Shown here in pieces: positions 34,584 through 45,442 of a DNA stretch of 64,000 nucleotides. The notes under the pieces are model-generated. The model saw only the letters and a list, made by a program, of their open reading frames with translations, ran no database searches and had not been told where the DNA came from. The DNA lies in NCBI GenBank assembly GCA_029817715.1, contig JARUPY010000190.1, positions 620,001-684,000 on the forward strand, read 5' to 3'. Source of the DNA: Melastoma dodecandrum (Eukaryota; Streptophyta; Magnoliopsida; Myrtales; Melastomataceae). The first letter of the stretch is position 1; every line of letters starts with the position of its first letter. The translations under genes were made by a program, and so were the position numbers.

Positions 34584-34985
34584 TCAAGAGCCTAGGGTTA
34601 TGACCCACACGATCCTTAACCATCCTGGCTTTAGGATTCTCACGAGCTCCCCCACCACCCTCATTCTATCCGCGGCGACCTCCACCGTGCGGTGCCCATA
34701 CGCCCCCACTGTGTGGACGAACACGGCCGACGTCACCATGTTGAAGTAGTTGTCCGAGAACGACAGGCTCCTCATGTCGCCTTCCCGGCATGTCACGTAT
34801 TCTTGCACTCCTGTAGTTTCATCACGCATCCTACAATCAATCGAGGGAGTCGATTTCATACTTGTTAAGTTTTTTTCTCTTTTTTTTTCCTATCCAATTT
34901 TTTACCTTCAATCACGGCAGTTCTGAGAGCGGACATGGCGGTTTGCTTGCAATGAGCCAGCACAACCACGCGGCTGGAGCTACCG
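34584..34985 (-). pseudogene. SAM-dependent methyltransferase fragment (Methyltransf_11 type)
   Basis: Two exon pieces are present: 34985-34906 (SSRVVVLAHCKQTAMSALRT) and 34810-34584 (VQEYVTCREGDMRSLSFSDN, then VSAVFVHTVGAYGHRT-like sequence and RMRVVGELVRILKPG). They join in frame across a 95-nt intron with GT-AG ends. The C-terminal post-LKPG part and the N-terminal SAM-binding glycine motif are missing. Proteins of this type methylate small or lipid substrates. It is a stranded gene piece, probably carried here by repeat activity. Confidence 0.72.
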
Positions 34986-35608
34986 CTCTTCTTCATATAG
35001 TATTACCACGGGTCCATTAAAAATTTGGAAGATCCAAATGCCGAACCTAATTATCCAAATAATTTTGCTATTTCATTATTTAGAACTTTAGAATTTGGTT
35101 CAGTATTTGGAGAACAAAAAATTAAAAGTTTGAAATTTGGGATTTCGGTATTCCAAATGCTCACTCCTAATTTCGTACTTTACTAAATAAATGTACAGTT
35201 TTACAATGTTCATAGTATTGTTTCATAATATTCTAAAATCATTTCATACATAGCGAAGCACTTAATACATTATGAATAAAAAAACCTTGTAATTATACAA
35301 AGCCCATTCGTACTCTACAGACGATCCATACAATTTTACGAAGCACTACTTTACAAAACGTCCCGCATAATTTTACGAAGTTCATTAGCCTTTTACAGAA
35401 CACTTTTATATATTATGAAACAATATCGTACTGTTTCGTAAATAATACGAATTTTATGATACAGTGAGCGACTGCTTCGTACTCATATAAGCACATGTGA
35501 GTAACTTTAATCGCGTCTGGAAATTTGTCAATTCATCCGCATTTTTAAAGGAAAGACTTAGGTTCGGGATGCATTGGGCTTCGTAATATTTTACAAAACT
35601 ATTTCGTG
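34986..35608. other. AT-rich repeat debris
   Basis: Sequence with recurring TTTGGAA/TTCCAAA words resembles 34360-34510 on the other side of the methyltransferase fragment. It is followed by a stretch rich in TTTTACGAA/TTTTACAAA words. No coding feature is seen. Confidence 0.4.
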
Positions 35609-35836
35609 ATGTTTCGGCATCCGGGTGTCGTCCCGGTTCGAACCCTGAACAGCAAATGGAATTTATGTATGGAGCACTACTCGCCCAAGTCACTTACTTG
35701 ATCTCACGAGTAATATTTAAGACTTGGCGAAGGATCCAGAGTAGATTATATGATAATTAAGCAACTCATAGTTGCATCACTTTCTTTTGTAATTATGAGA
35801 CTTGCTAACATTTATTCGATACCATAAGAGTCTCGC
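35609..35836. repeat. Duplicated thaumatin 3' flank (second copy)
   Basis: Near-identical to 12262-12494, with the same abrupt border at GATGTTTCGGCATCC and the B-box-like GGTTCGAACCC at 35635-35645. The match continues into the thaumatin gene, showing one duplication event. Confidence 0.75.
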
Positions 35837-36550
35837 TCATATGATCATGATACTTTTGTTTCTTCCTGGGCAGAAGACAACCTTGTAGTTGGTCCCGCCA
35901 GGGCAAGTAAACGTGCTCGTTGGATCGTCCTTAGGGTAACTATACGCCTGCGGGCACCTGGCCTTGAAGAACCTGGAATAGTTTGTAGGGCCACAGCTCC
36001 CCGAGTTGCAGCAGTACTGCTCCTGCTTAAACATCGGGCACGCCCCGTTGCAGCCACCAGGGACCCTAAGCTCATTGGGACACTCTGCGAGGATGTTTCC
36101 CGTGCAACGGATGACCCGGTTGCACCCACCGGATGTCGACCTGAACTCAACCGGGACGTTGAACCCGTCGATCACCGACAGGTCAAGGAAGTCCATATTC
36201 ATGTACTGGTTCAGTGCGTACTCGACTAACGTGTTGGGTGCGGCCCCATAACCCCGACATTCGAGGAGGCCGCCGCAGTCGCCGGTTTCGCAATGACCAC
36301 GGCCTGCCCCATCAAACCGGCAGTTGGTACGTGCCCATATACGGGCACCTTTAGTTCCCGCAGGGACATCAAACGCCCAGGTCTGGCCACGGTCGAGCCG
36401 CCTCCCCCCGCCAGGGGAAGCAGCACCCCAGACGGTGTAGGGGCAGTTGTTGGTGACTTCAAAGTGTGCGGCACGGGAAAGTGCGAGGGACGCGACCAGG
36501 ACAAAGAAGGAGAAGAAGAAGGCATTGGCGCCCTGCATTAGGGTGCTCAT
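35837..36550 (-). CDS. Thaumatin-like protein (PR-5/osmotin family), intact, with C-terminal extension
   Basis: 237 aa, intronless. The signal peptide is about residues 1-28 ([18 protein letters not shown]). The mature protein has the signature [12 protein letters not shown], 16 cysteines, and the acidic-cleft stretches [21 protein letters not shown] and [11 protein letters not shown]. Unlike the copy ending at 9907 it continues past NYKVVFCP with GRNKSIMII, a short hydrophobic tail of the kind that can act as a vacuolar sorting signal in osmotins. No lesion is seen. The internally deleted copy at 12495-12708 derives from this gene or a close relative. Confidence 0.95.
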   Translation of the reverse strand: MSTLMQGANAFFFSFFVLVASLALSRAAHFEVTNNCPYTVWGAASPGGGRRLDRGQTWAFDVPAGTKGARIWARTNCRFDGAGRGHCETGDCGGLLECRGYGAAPNTLVEYALNQYMNMDFLDLSVIDGFNVPVEFRSTSGGCNRVIRCTGNILAECPNELRVPGGCNGACPMFKQEQYCCNSGSCGPTNYSRFFKARCPQAYSYPKDDPTSTFTCPGGTNYKVVFCPGRNKSIMII

Positions 36551-36608
36551 GTTGTGCTATTAGCTGTGTTGTTATGACTCTGCATAGGCATTCGAATGGG
36601 GGAGGCTT

Positions 36609-36616
36609 TTTATATA
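36609..36616 (-). promoter_or_regulatory. TATA box of the second thaumatin-like gene
   Basis: On the minus strand this reads TATATAAA, 59 nt upstream of the start codon at 36550. The same box is kept in the deleted copy at 12767-12774. Confidence 0.7.
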
Positions 36617-36627
36617 GAAGTGCTTGG

Positions 36628-37050
36628 TCTTTATGTTGGGTTTGTAAATAGTTGAGTGGATAAGTCATGTTGTCTACATTTTTCCCTGGTCTTTTATTCT
36701 CATCCAATTGCTTTCCCAACTCCCGAAACAAATCAATCTCGTGCTTATCGTAATCTTTAGTAAGTCAAAAGACCTCACTAATACTTTTCAAAAAGTGAGT
36801 GCGTGTTTGTATGTTAATTATGATTCTTGGACTATTGGTTCACAGTTGTCTCGATCCCAAGGCATATCCTTTCCTCTATTCGCACCCCTTTCAGTCAAAC
36901 CCAAAGGCATATCCTTTCCTGTGTTCACACACCTTTCAATCAGGTGTGTTATAGGATAAAAAACCAATCAAGTAAACTTTTTTTTATGTTTATCGGGTGT
37001 GAACCCGAATTCTAATATCATAATTATGCATTAAAATATTCACTTTTTTT
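36628..37050. repeat. Thaumatin-upstream segment shared with 22 kb
   Basis: It matches about 22185-22570, including two GGCATATCCTTTCCT blocks about 50 bp apart. Beyond 36975 the match is lost. Confidence 0.65.
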
Positions 37051-37099
37051 AAAATATTTACTCTTCAATGATGCAGCCTCCGCCGGTAGTGCTCTTCGT

Positions 37100-38030
37100 G
37101 TGACTAACTCAAATGAATGAAAGAATACAAAGCTCAAGTACACGCTCTCTGATCAGAATGGGATGGATGGAATGTAATAATTTTAGTGGAAGAGAGCGTG
37201 GCTATTTATATACGCAAGTCTAAGAAGAAAATACAAAAGGGAAAAGATAAAAACACAATCTGCAAAATAAGAAATTAAAAGTTAGTTTACAAAGTAAATA
37301 CAATTGCATGCATTCAGTAAAGACGATAATCATATCAAAATAGAACAAGGATATGATAGTTTCCCTAAATAATGCAATGCAGTACAGAAGGTATCGCAGA
37401 AGCTTCTGCTCGATAACCTTCTCTAGATGGAAATAATCGTTTATTTACTTTCATATGGATTAAAATTGATTCCATCATGTTAAAGACACATGTGAGAATA
37501 TATCTGGACATGTGGTGGTGATTTGCATCCAAATAACGGTCATGAAGAGGTCGTAAGAGCTTACAGAAGCATGTAGACCAAGGGCATAATATAATATATG
37601 TGCATCATATATATAAGAGCATCTTTACTTTGAGCATCATATATAAAAAATAAAAATAAAAAAAATAATTTTTTTCAAATTTATTAGGGTTTTACCTATT
37701 TATAAGGGTATCTATATTTAGGATGTCCATATCCATCATATGAGCATCTAAGGAAAAGGCTGTTATGAGCACCTTTCTATATATAGAGATTTTATTTCCT
37801 TCTATAAGAAATATTGTCTGATTATTTGGTAACTAAATCAATATATATCGATCAGATAATCATCTAGATCGATAGGATTTGTATTTCATAATTAAATAAT
37901 GATAAACTAATTATTTAATTACAAAAACGGTTCTCACACAAAGACCTCAACATGAGAAGCTTCTGTATAATAGAATGTTTGACCTTCTGTAGTACAGTGG
38001 TCCGGTTTCATCATCAAAACCGTACCAACA
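37100..38030 (-). mobile_element. SIRE-type LTR, inverted, probably incomplete
   Basis: It ends at 38030 with CATCATCAAAACCGTACCAACA, the reverse complement of a SIRE-type LTR start (TGTTGGTACGGTTTTGATGA). It contains repeated AGAAGGT/ACCTTCT words and a perfect 14-bp palindrome GCAGAAGCTTCTGC at 37396-37409. The opposite end is not clear and no target duplication was found. Confidence 0.5.
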
Positions 38031-38535
38031 AATACATCACCAAAACCACATAATTCTCCGACCCATAAACTCCCTTGGATCAGAAGTCCCCCATCTAAAG
38101 AATACCAAACTTATGACAAGCCAAACATCATCACGACATAGCCCGCTTCATTGCAAACATTCACTTGCAGTGGTCATCTCGATAAAACATGCCCCACCTC
38201 CTACTACGCAGCGTCCTCCGAAACAAGGGGGAGGTTAAATAAACGCATATACAGAAAGGTTAACGCTGAGGAAACTTACAATGATGAACCCACGAATACA
38301 GTCCTCTGCTTCTACAACTCCCAAACATGTCCGTGCATATGAAAGCGAACAACCATCCTGTTGGACTCCAACATTCGAACAATTAGGATTAGCTCGGTAA
38401 AAAGCGCGGTCTCCACAGCTAGGGAGATACAAATAATGTGAGAAGATTCCAGTGCTTCCAGATGGGCCAACATCCATACATTTATATTATGCGTCCACGT
38501 CTGTAAATCTGAATCGTTGAAAAACTGTCATCACC

Positions 38536-38874
38536 ATGCTGATCGGAAAGCTGCGTGAAGTTATGTCGGAAAGGGCCATCGTCCTTCAAGAGCTTCAGGA
38601 AGAACTGTCTAAATTCGTTGAACAACTCCAGGAAATGTTAAACAATGCTTCTGGTGGCTGGGAGGCGGAAACAGGCCATGGCCAACTCCGGGAACAGTGT
38701 AAGAACGTCGTAATCTGTGCTCGTGACGCCGAGGACGTCACGGACTCCATCCTCTTGGAGGCATCTAGCCCTTCTAATTCAAAGAAGGGACTTTTCTTGC
38801 GCATGGTCTATGATCTGACCGGATGTGGAGACAGGCAAGCCAAGGCAAAGAAATTGATGGAGAAGCTGGTGTAG
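38536..38874 (+). pseudogene. CC-domain (Rx N-terminal) fragment of a CNL receptor
   Basis: 112 codons. Heptad-like LQELQEELSKFVEQLQEML is followed by REQCKNVVICARDAEDVTDS, matching the Rx-type coiled-coil helix 3 with its DAEDV core. It stops at 38874 with no NB-ARC behind it. It could be a CC-only transcript, but a truncated CNL is more likely given the CNL fragment at 27.3 kb. Confidence 0.65.
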
Positions 38875-39472
38875 CTGTCATGGCACTTCACCAAGATGAT
38901 GCAAGGTATACTGATTCTCTCTACTGCCTATCTCGTCGTGGACAATCAAAGTGTTAATTGGAAGACATTTTTCAAGTTGCGATCTCATGATAAGAAACTA
39001 AAACATTTTATTGAACATGGAATACATTCTTTAATTCTAAACAATGTTTCATGCAGACAATTTAAAATATTCTTTAGCAAAATTCAAATACTGGGAATTT
39101 ATTATCCAAAAGCATTATATTTTTAGTACTCAAAATTCATTTTAATCCCCATATTGTCATAGTCCTTCAAATTTAGAAGAAATTATTTTTCTTTGTCAGT
39201 AATTTCTTTTAAAATCTATTCCAAAAAATAGAGTTGAAAGAGTTATTATCGTCTTATCTCATGTTGTACAACAGCCAACGCCAACTGTCCTAAAAGCTCG
39301 AACTATTAAGTAAAAGTGTGACATACTACATATTTTCATTTTCAACATCTCCTACTATAGTTGAAATTCAACTTTGTCAGTGCTAACCGTAAAGTTTAAT
39401 GTCTACAATTCTACTAATTGAAAGAGTAAATTTTTATTGATTTTACCAATTTTTATGCTATTAACCGTACAA
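38875..39472. other. Host flank left of the viral array
   Basis: AT-rich sequence without recognisable features up to the viral border at about 39473. Confidence 0.45.
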
Positions 39473-40135
39473 TGGAGGTCTCATCACACCTACTATCAGT
39501 GGCCGCGACCTGCGCCTGGCAGCCCTCCTGGCTATAACGGCAAGTGGTCCTTATGGCAGTCGATAGCTTTACGGTTCTGGGAGAACCCTACCGAGTTAAC
39601 AGTGTACTGCAAACATTCATTTCACAATTAGAGTTTTAAGTAGTCAGAATCACAACGTTCATTACAAGATTAAGAGTTTGTCTGGGGAAGAGTCTTTTCC
39701 TTAAACAGGTCATACCATTGTACTGAAGTAGATAACACAGAATAGTAAGATTGATAAACAAGGATTTGCCAGCTAAAATATAAACATCAACAAAGGTGAT
39801 AGAGGATAGGTAATTAAAACAAAGCAGAACCTGGAAAACTCTGGAAACAAGAGTGATAAAATGAATGCAAGATAAAGCATACGATGGATGCTGGACAAAA
39901 GAGTCATGAATTTGGGTTTTCTGGTTTTTGAATGTTTTTAGGGTTTTCTGGGTTTTGCAGATGTTTTTGGGTTTATCGAAGGTGAGGAGGTTTCTTGAGA
40001 GATCGTCGATCTAGGGAACCGCCACTACTGGATAACACCCTGGGAGAAACTTAGCCGGCCATGGATATGGGAAAACTACTTGTATATTAGCTCTGATTGT
40101 AAATTGCTCTGTTTTTCTCCTCTGGTGGGAGTGTC

Positions 40136-40143
40136 TATTTATA
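40136..40143 (-). promoter_or_regulatory. TATA box of the viral pregenomic promoter, copy 1
   Basis: TATAAATA on the minus strand, in the non-coding stretch downstream of the polyprotein stop (40298). It is followed by a C/A-rich leader. Position and sequence fit the pregenomic RNA promoter of a caulimovirid. The same box is at 48305-48312 and 59283-59290. Confidence 0.6.
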
Positions 40144-40297
40144 TTACAAAGATCTCACTATTGCTAATTGAAAGCAAGGATGTAAAGCTGAGTTAGTGGG
40201 GCGCAATTTGCGGAGGAATCTTGCAGCTTTTGGAAAGTTGATTGGCTGCTAGTGCCGGCCTTATCGTTAAGGCATCTTCTTTATTCCTCGTGGGCGG

Positions 40298-43200
40298 CTA
40301 CTCTCGCGGTCGCTTTCCTCGATTGTCGGGCAATTGCGCTGAACTTCTTTTTTGAGTGGATGAGGGACCTGCTGATGAAGATTCTGGATCTGGGCCGGAT
40401 GGGTCTGATGAGCTTGGGCCAAGGTCCACCTTGCCTAGGAAGTCTTGTGCAATATCTTCCCAATATACTCCGTCATCTTGGTGCTCGCGCTGGTGGAGCG
40501 CACATTGGAGCATGTGGACATGGTTCGGGTCTGTGAACTGGATCTGATGTTGGAGTACCACTTCTGGATCTAAGTATGGAACTCCGTTCTCTTTACAAAG
40601 CCTGATCTTCAAAAATTCGTTGTCAGTGATGGCCATTTCTCTGTCTGAATGAAGTGGAGCTTCATGAACTAGAGAAAAGGGAAGACTGGCGAATTCGTCT
40701 ACGGTGTTGATAGATGCCATCGCTTGTAGTCTTGAGTCGAAATACCAGTACCTGCGAAAAAGATAAACTGAATATGGGGTTATTTCGCCGAACTTGAAGT
40801 ATCTGTCTTGGTGAGCTTCAATCCAAATCTTCCACTGTTTTAGTGGAGCAAACCACGCTAGTACTTCAGCTAAGTGAGATTGAGGCCTTCTGTGTGGTGT
40901 GAAAGTATAGAGGTCTCCTAGTTGTCCCAGATAAGTAAGTAGTTCTTCAGTGGGGAATTCAAGAGCCATTATGTATTTGTGCAGGAGATACCATAAGAGC
41001 CATTTTAGTTCTTCAGGGAAGATACTCATTGGTTCAATAGGTATGGCTCTGAGGAAAGGGTAGCAGGGATGTAGTCCTTGTTTTGGGAACATCATTTGTC
41101 CGTATTTGCTAAAAATCCTTTCCAGATATCGTTTTACCATGAGGCCAGAATTGGCAAGGACTTCTTCTATGTGTTCTTTGTTGTCATAGTGGATAATTTC
41201 TGGGGGAAGAATCCTCCTCATATCCAATGGTTTGGGTACATATGTACGTATCATGGCCTGCAAGCTTGGAACTTCCTGAAGTGAAGGATTAGTAATATCA
41301 AAGGGTCGGGAAAGAAAGTCAGCAACCACATTGGTCCTTCCTTTGATATGTTTGGCGGTGAAGGTGTACTGGGAAAACCATTCTGAGAGTCTGAGTAGCT
41401 GTGCATTCGGAATCTTCTTCTGTGTGAACTTAATCATGGATGGGAAGGAAGACATGTCACTTTCAACAATAAAATGATGGCCAATGAGATGAAACTCAAA
41501 CTTCTTAATGCCATACTTGACTGCCAGAATTTCCTTCATTGTTGAGTGATAGTGCTGCTCAGCTGTGTTAAATCTCCCAGATTTATAGGCACATACCTGG
41601 CGTTTACCATCCTTTTCCTCTAAGAGGATGGCGGCCCAAAATTGGTCACTAGCATCCGTTTGGAGGATGCGAACTCCATCTGAAGGAATCTGCAAGGGAG
41701 GAAGTATCTGTAAATGGGTCTTTAGATACTTAACTGCTTCGGTTTGGGCTGGTCCCCAAGGTGATGAATCCTTCTTGAGTTGGGCTTCTAATGGTCTGGT
41801 GTACCTGCTGATATTAGGAACAAAATCTCTCAAGTAATTAACTATTCCCAAAAACTGTTGGACTTGTTTCTTTGTAAGATTTAGGTCTGGGAATTTTAAT
41901 AATTCTTGGGCTATATGAGGTCCAGGGTGATATTGTCCATTCGATAGTCTCATTCCCAGGAATTCCACTGAATGTTCAAAGAGTCTCATCTTCTTTTCTG
42001 AGAGCATTATGCCATGTTCCTGTACAAGGCTTGCAAATCTTTCTAGCAGTTTTTCATGCGAAGGCCTGTCTGGACTGAATAGCAGGATATCATCAATATA
42101 GATAAGTGCAGAGTCCAAGATTGGTTCAAAGATTTTTATCATAACTTTCTGGAAAAGTGATGGGGCAGTCTTTAGTCCAAAGGGTAAAACTGTCCATTGA
42201 TAATGTCCATCTGGGATGCAGAATCCCGTTTTCCATTTATCATCAGGGTGTATGCCAAGTTGCCAAAAGCCACTTTTAAGGTCAAACTTTGAAAATATTT
42301 TAGCTTTGGCAAGTGAAGAGAACAATACCGTTCGTCTTGGCACAGGAAACTTATCATCCTGTAGGAACTGGTTTAGAGGTTGATAATTTATAACTAACCT
42401 CCGTTTTCCCCTGATCTGCTCGGAACGCTTGTTTACGTAAAACGCTTCGCATGCCCACTGTGAGTCTGTTGGCTCAATTAATCCCTGCTGTAATAGAGAA
42501 GCACATTCTTTCTTAGCAGCTTTAGTATCATCAGGATTCATACCTGAATGACTAGCCTTTGTAGGATTAATATCTTCATTCTGCTTGAATGGTAGCCGAA
42601 CAAAGAATTTGGAATTCTTCCATAATGGATGAGGGCATTTCTGTAGGAACTCGTCATGACTTTCTGCAAAGGATGAGCTGAACAATTGTTTCATTCTTTC
42701 TGCAGGCTCAATAGAAAACATCCGAGTTAGTGATGTGTATGGTTTGAAGTTTCCATGGTATTTGAGACCTGTAGACAAGATCATCAACTCAGGTAGTTTG
42801 TGCAAAATGTTCCATCCAAGTACTATGTCTCTGCCTGGAAGATCTGTGACATATAAGGAGGATTTGATAATGCAGTTGTGAAAAAGCTTTATCTTTAAAT
42901 CCTTAGTCCTATGAGTGGTATGGAACACGTCACTTGATGCAGCCACAAATTTCTTCATGTATGGTACCAGGAATTGTTGTGGCACGAGAATCGGGTTAAT
43001 CATGCTTTCTGCTGCTCCGGTGTCTATGAAAGCAATGGCAGTAACTGGTCTATGGTACTTGGAAAAATATACTTGGACCTTTATATGTGGTGCCATCTGA
43101 GAAGCAGCAATGAGTGGGAGTTGTTGGCGTGAATCTCCTTCATGAGGTTCTTCTTCATCCGAGTCCCTTGTAACAATGGTAGTACCATTATTGGATTCTT

Positions 43201-45442
43201 CAGAAGATACTTGCCTTATAGGAATGGTGGGGAAATTTTGTCTTTCTGGATGAACTCGGATGGTGTATATTCCTTCTTCAGTATCTGTTCCTGAAAATTT
43301 TCCTTCAAGACAAAAAACTGTCTTTTTAGTTGGGAATTCTTCTAAGGAGAAAAGGGATTCGAGATCATCATCTCTCAGGGATGTCTGGGTGCATTCTTCA
43401 ATTTGCGCCATTAAGCCTTTACTCCTTCTGGGGCAGTTCTTTGCAAAGTGGTCGGGCTTATTACAAATGAAGCATCTGGTGGACTTTCTTTGTGGTCCAA
43501 CCTTCCTCTTGAATCTGAGGAATCTCTTCCATTTCTTCGGAAACTTGCGTGATCTTTTAGGGAACTTTTTTCCCTTGGAGGAGTCTTTCTTCCCATGCTT
43601 TGTCTTGTAGGGCTTAGTTGCTGGAGCACAAGAACATAAGTCTTTCGTGGTACACTTAATTTTGTACCTGTTTTTCTTGGCTCGACAGACTTGGTCTAGA
43701 CGTTTGTCTTGATTCAGGAATCCTTGGATGATTTCTTTTCTCTGGCATAGTTCATTGACCCCAGAAATGATTTCTTGTTGAATCTGTCCGACCGTTAGTT
43801 GAGCAATCCTAACATTCTTACTGATAAGGCTTTTTTCAACCATAGCAGATATAGGTGGTTCTATCGAAGATAGAAATACAGGTTTGTATGTATTGTCTCC
43901 ACCTAGATGTAAGAATAGATGCAGCATTCTTTGGAAATGTTTATCTAAGTCTTTTACCTTGTAAGAGCAGCATCTTCTCTGGAAGAATTCTGTCCTTTTC
44001 TCTTCCAAGAGGTCGTTTGGGTTGCCAATTAGATGGAGGTGGAGGTTGTTCATGAAATTTGGTAAAGTCATGTTTACCATCTGGATTTGATCTTGTTCTG
44101 AGAACAAGTTCCACCATGTCTGCAAGGTGCCATGAAAATTGGAGGTTAACTCTGTAAGGATATCAGAGGTGTTATATACAGTTACCCTCTTGTGAATACA
44201 CCACGCAAGGAAATCTTGTATGCGCTGAGGCCATTGGGTCCGTGGTATGTCATCAAAGGTGAACTTAGTATTTCCCTCTGTTCTCCTAGGAGGAGTTTCT
44301 TCCATTGACTCATCTGACTGTACTTCTTCTTGTCTATTGGTACTGGTTTCTGTCTCGTCTCTATCTGCCATGAACAGGTGATGTAAAACTAAGGATGAGG
44401 TTTCTGAGGTAACTTCAGATACCTGATCTGTTTCATCTGTAGAGGTTTCTTCCTCGGAAGAGGAGGTAGTTTCTTCTGATGAGCTTTCAGAAGTATTAGA
44501 TTCTTCGTACCTGTCTGCCATTTGAATTTGAGAAGGCATAAACGGCGGACATTGGGAGAAATAGCTTCCAATAGGGTCATGGTTATCATAATAACCGTCA
44601 GAAGTATTATCAGAAAGACTGGGTGAGGACTGAAGAGTAGTCGATGTTACCCATTTCCTTGTTGGGCAATCAAGAGAGTCCTGGTGTCCTCGGATCATTA
44701 ACTGTTGTGTCTGAGGGTTAGGACTAGACTGTGTATCTGGACTGGGTGTCCGATGTCTTTCTGTAGGTTTGGAGCTTTCTGCCTTTCTCTTTCCTTCTCT
44801 AATCTCATTTCTTTTTCTGGATGACTTCTGTTGTTCTCTAATAACTTCTCTTATTTCTGCAGGATCTTTCTTTCCAGCTTGTCCATACAGAGGAGGAGCG
44901 TTAGAGGATACTTGCATAAACGAAGAAGTCCTGTTACCTAAATCCAGAATATCAAAAGGCTTTGAGATGGGATTCAAACTTAACCCATAGCTTTGTGGGA
45001 TAACTTGTGGTCGTCCAAAGCTTAGTAGACTTGCAGGGTCTGGTTGTTTGTTTAGATCCACCTGTTTGTCTTCTAGGATTTTGATCTGCCTTTTGAGTTT
45101 GGCGATCTCATCATCTGGGTCAGACCTAAAATAAGAAGGGAATTTTCCCTTTTCAAAGTTATCTAACCTTTTTTGAAGAGATTGTAACATCGCCTGATTC
45201 TTATCTTGATGGGCGTCTATTTTTGCACTGAGCCTGGCCTCTGTTCCTGTCAAAAGTTCTTGAACAGTATCTATTTTTCTGCAGATAGTATTGAGTCCTG
45301 CATTTTGGGCTAAGGCATTCTGGCTTTGCCAATTAAGGACATTTTCTGCAATACTATTCCTCAAGGGGTTACCCTGTGCATCAACACCTGTGGGAATAGG
45401 AATCTTGGAACAATATTTAATACCGTCAAAGGGTTTGCTCAT
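40298..45442 (-). CDS. Caulimovirid polyprotein, copy 1: capsid-protease-RT-RNase H plus C-terminal extension
   Basis: 1714 aa. Order: coiled-coil-like N-terminus (about 50-110); Ser/Glu-rich acidic stretch (about 310-370); capsid-like region with TWWNLFSEQDQ (about 425); CCHC knuckle CFICNKPDHFAKNC (about 656-669) after a Lys/Arg-rich track; protease AFIDTGAAES (about 805); reverse transcriptase FDLKSGFWQL and YIDDILLFSPD (about 1119); RNase H LQTDASDQFWA (about 1260) to NVVADFLSRP (about 1377). The last 335 residues match nothing I know and end in a basic GKRPRE. The nominal start (MSKPF) is only the first Met after a 1-nt insertion at about 45430; in the other copies this frame is continuous with the movement-protein frame. 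As a sequence it is old integrated virus, not a host gene. Confidence 0.9.
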   Translation of the reverse strand: MSKPFDGIKYCSKIPIPTGVDAQGNPLRNSIAENVLNWQSQNALAQNAGLNTICRKIDTVQELLTGTEARLSAKIDAHQDKNQAMLQSLQKRLDNFEKGKFPSYFRSDPDDEIAKLKRQIKILEDKQVDLNKQPDPASLLSFGRPQVIPQSYGLSLNPISKPFDILDLGNRTSSFMQVSSNAPPLYGQAGKKDPAEIREVIREQQKSSRKRNEIREGKRKAESSKPTERHRTPSPDTQSSPNPQTQQLMIRGHQDSLDCPTRKWVTSTTLQSSPSLSDNTSDGYYDNHDPIGSYFSQCPPFMPSQIQMADRYEESNTSESSSEETTSSSEEETSTDETDQVSEVTSETSSLVLHHLFMADRDETETSTNRQEEVQSDESMEETPPRRTEGNTKFTFDDIPRTQWPQRIQDFLAWCIHKRVTVYNTSDILTELTSNFHGTLQTWWNLFSEQDQIQMVNMTLPNFMNNLHLHLIGNPNDLLEEKRTEFFQRRCCSYKVKDLDKHFQRMLHLFLHLGGDNTYKPVFLSSIEPPISAMVEKSLISKNVRIAQLTVGQIQQEIISGVNELCQRKEIIQGFLNQDKRLDQVCRAKKNRYKIKCTTKDLCSCAPATKPYKTKHGKKDSSKGKKFPKRSRKFPKKWKRFLRFKRKVGPQRKSTRCFICNKPDHFAKNCPRRSKGLMAQIEECTQTSLRDDDLESLFSLEEFPTKKTVFCLEGKFSGTDTEEGIYTIRVHPERQNFPTIPIRQVSSEESNNGTTIVTRDSDEEEPHEGDSRQQLPLIAASQMAPHIKVQVYFSKYHRPVTAIAFIDTGAAESMINPILVPQQFLVPYMKKFVAASSDVFHTTHRTKDLKIKLFHNCIIKSSLYVTDLPGRDIVLGWNILHKLPELMILSTGLKYHGNFKPYTSLTRMFSIEPAERMKQLFSSSFAESHDEFLQKCPHPLWKNSKFFVRLPFKQNEDINPTKASHSGMNPDDTKAAKKECASLLQQGLIEPTDSQWACEAFYVNKRSEQIRGKRRLVINYQPLNQFLQDDKFPVPRRTVLFSSLAKAKIFSKFDLKSGFWQLGIHPDDKWKTGFCIPDGHYQWTVLPFGLKTAPSLFQKVMIKIFEPILDSALIYIDDILLFSPDRPSHEKLLERFASLVQEHGIMLSEKKMRLFEHSVEFLGMRLSNGQYHPGPHIAQELLKFPDLNLTKKQVQQFLGIVNYLRDFVPNISRYTRPLEAQLKKDSSPWGPAQTEAVKYLKTHLQILPPLQIPSDGVRILQTDASDQFWAAILLEEKDGKRQVCAYKSGRFNTAEQHYHSTMKEILAVKYGIKKFEFHLIGHHFIVESDMSSFPSMIKFTQKKIPNAQLLRLSEWFSQYTFTAKHIKGRTNVVADFLSRPFDITNPSLQEVPSLQAMIRTYVPKPLDMRRILPPEIIHYDNKEHIEEVLANSGLMVKRYLERIFSKYGQMMFPKQGLHPCYPFLRAIPIEPMSIFPEELKWLLWYLLHKYIMALEFPTEELLTYLGQLGDLYTFTPHRRPQSHLAEVLAWFAPLKQWKIWIEAHQDRYFKFGEITPYSVYLFRRYWYFDSRLQAMASINTVDEFASLPFSLVHEAPLHSDREMAITDNEFLKIRLCKENGVPYLDPEVVLQHQIQFTDPNHVHMLQCALHQREHQDDGVYWEDIAQDFLGKVDLGPSSSDPSGPDPESSSAGPSSTQKRSSAQLPDNRGKRPRE

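Noticed and set aside
42915..43610. Plus-strand frames antisense to the viral polyprotein
   Set aside because: They repeat identically opposite all three copies only because the sense sequence is conserved. No recognisable domains.
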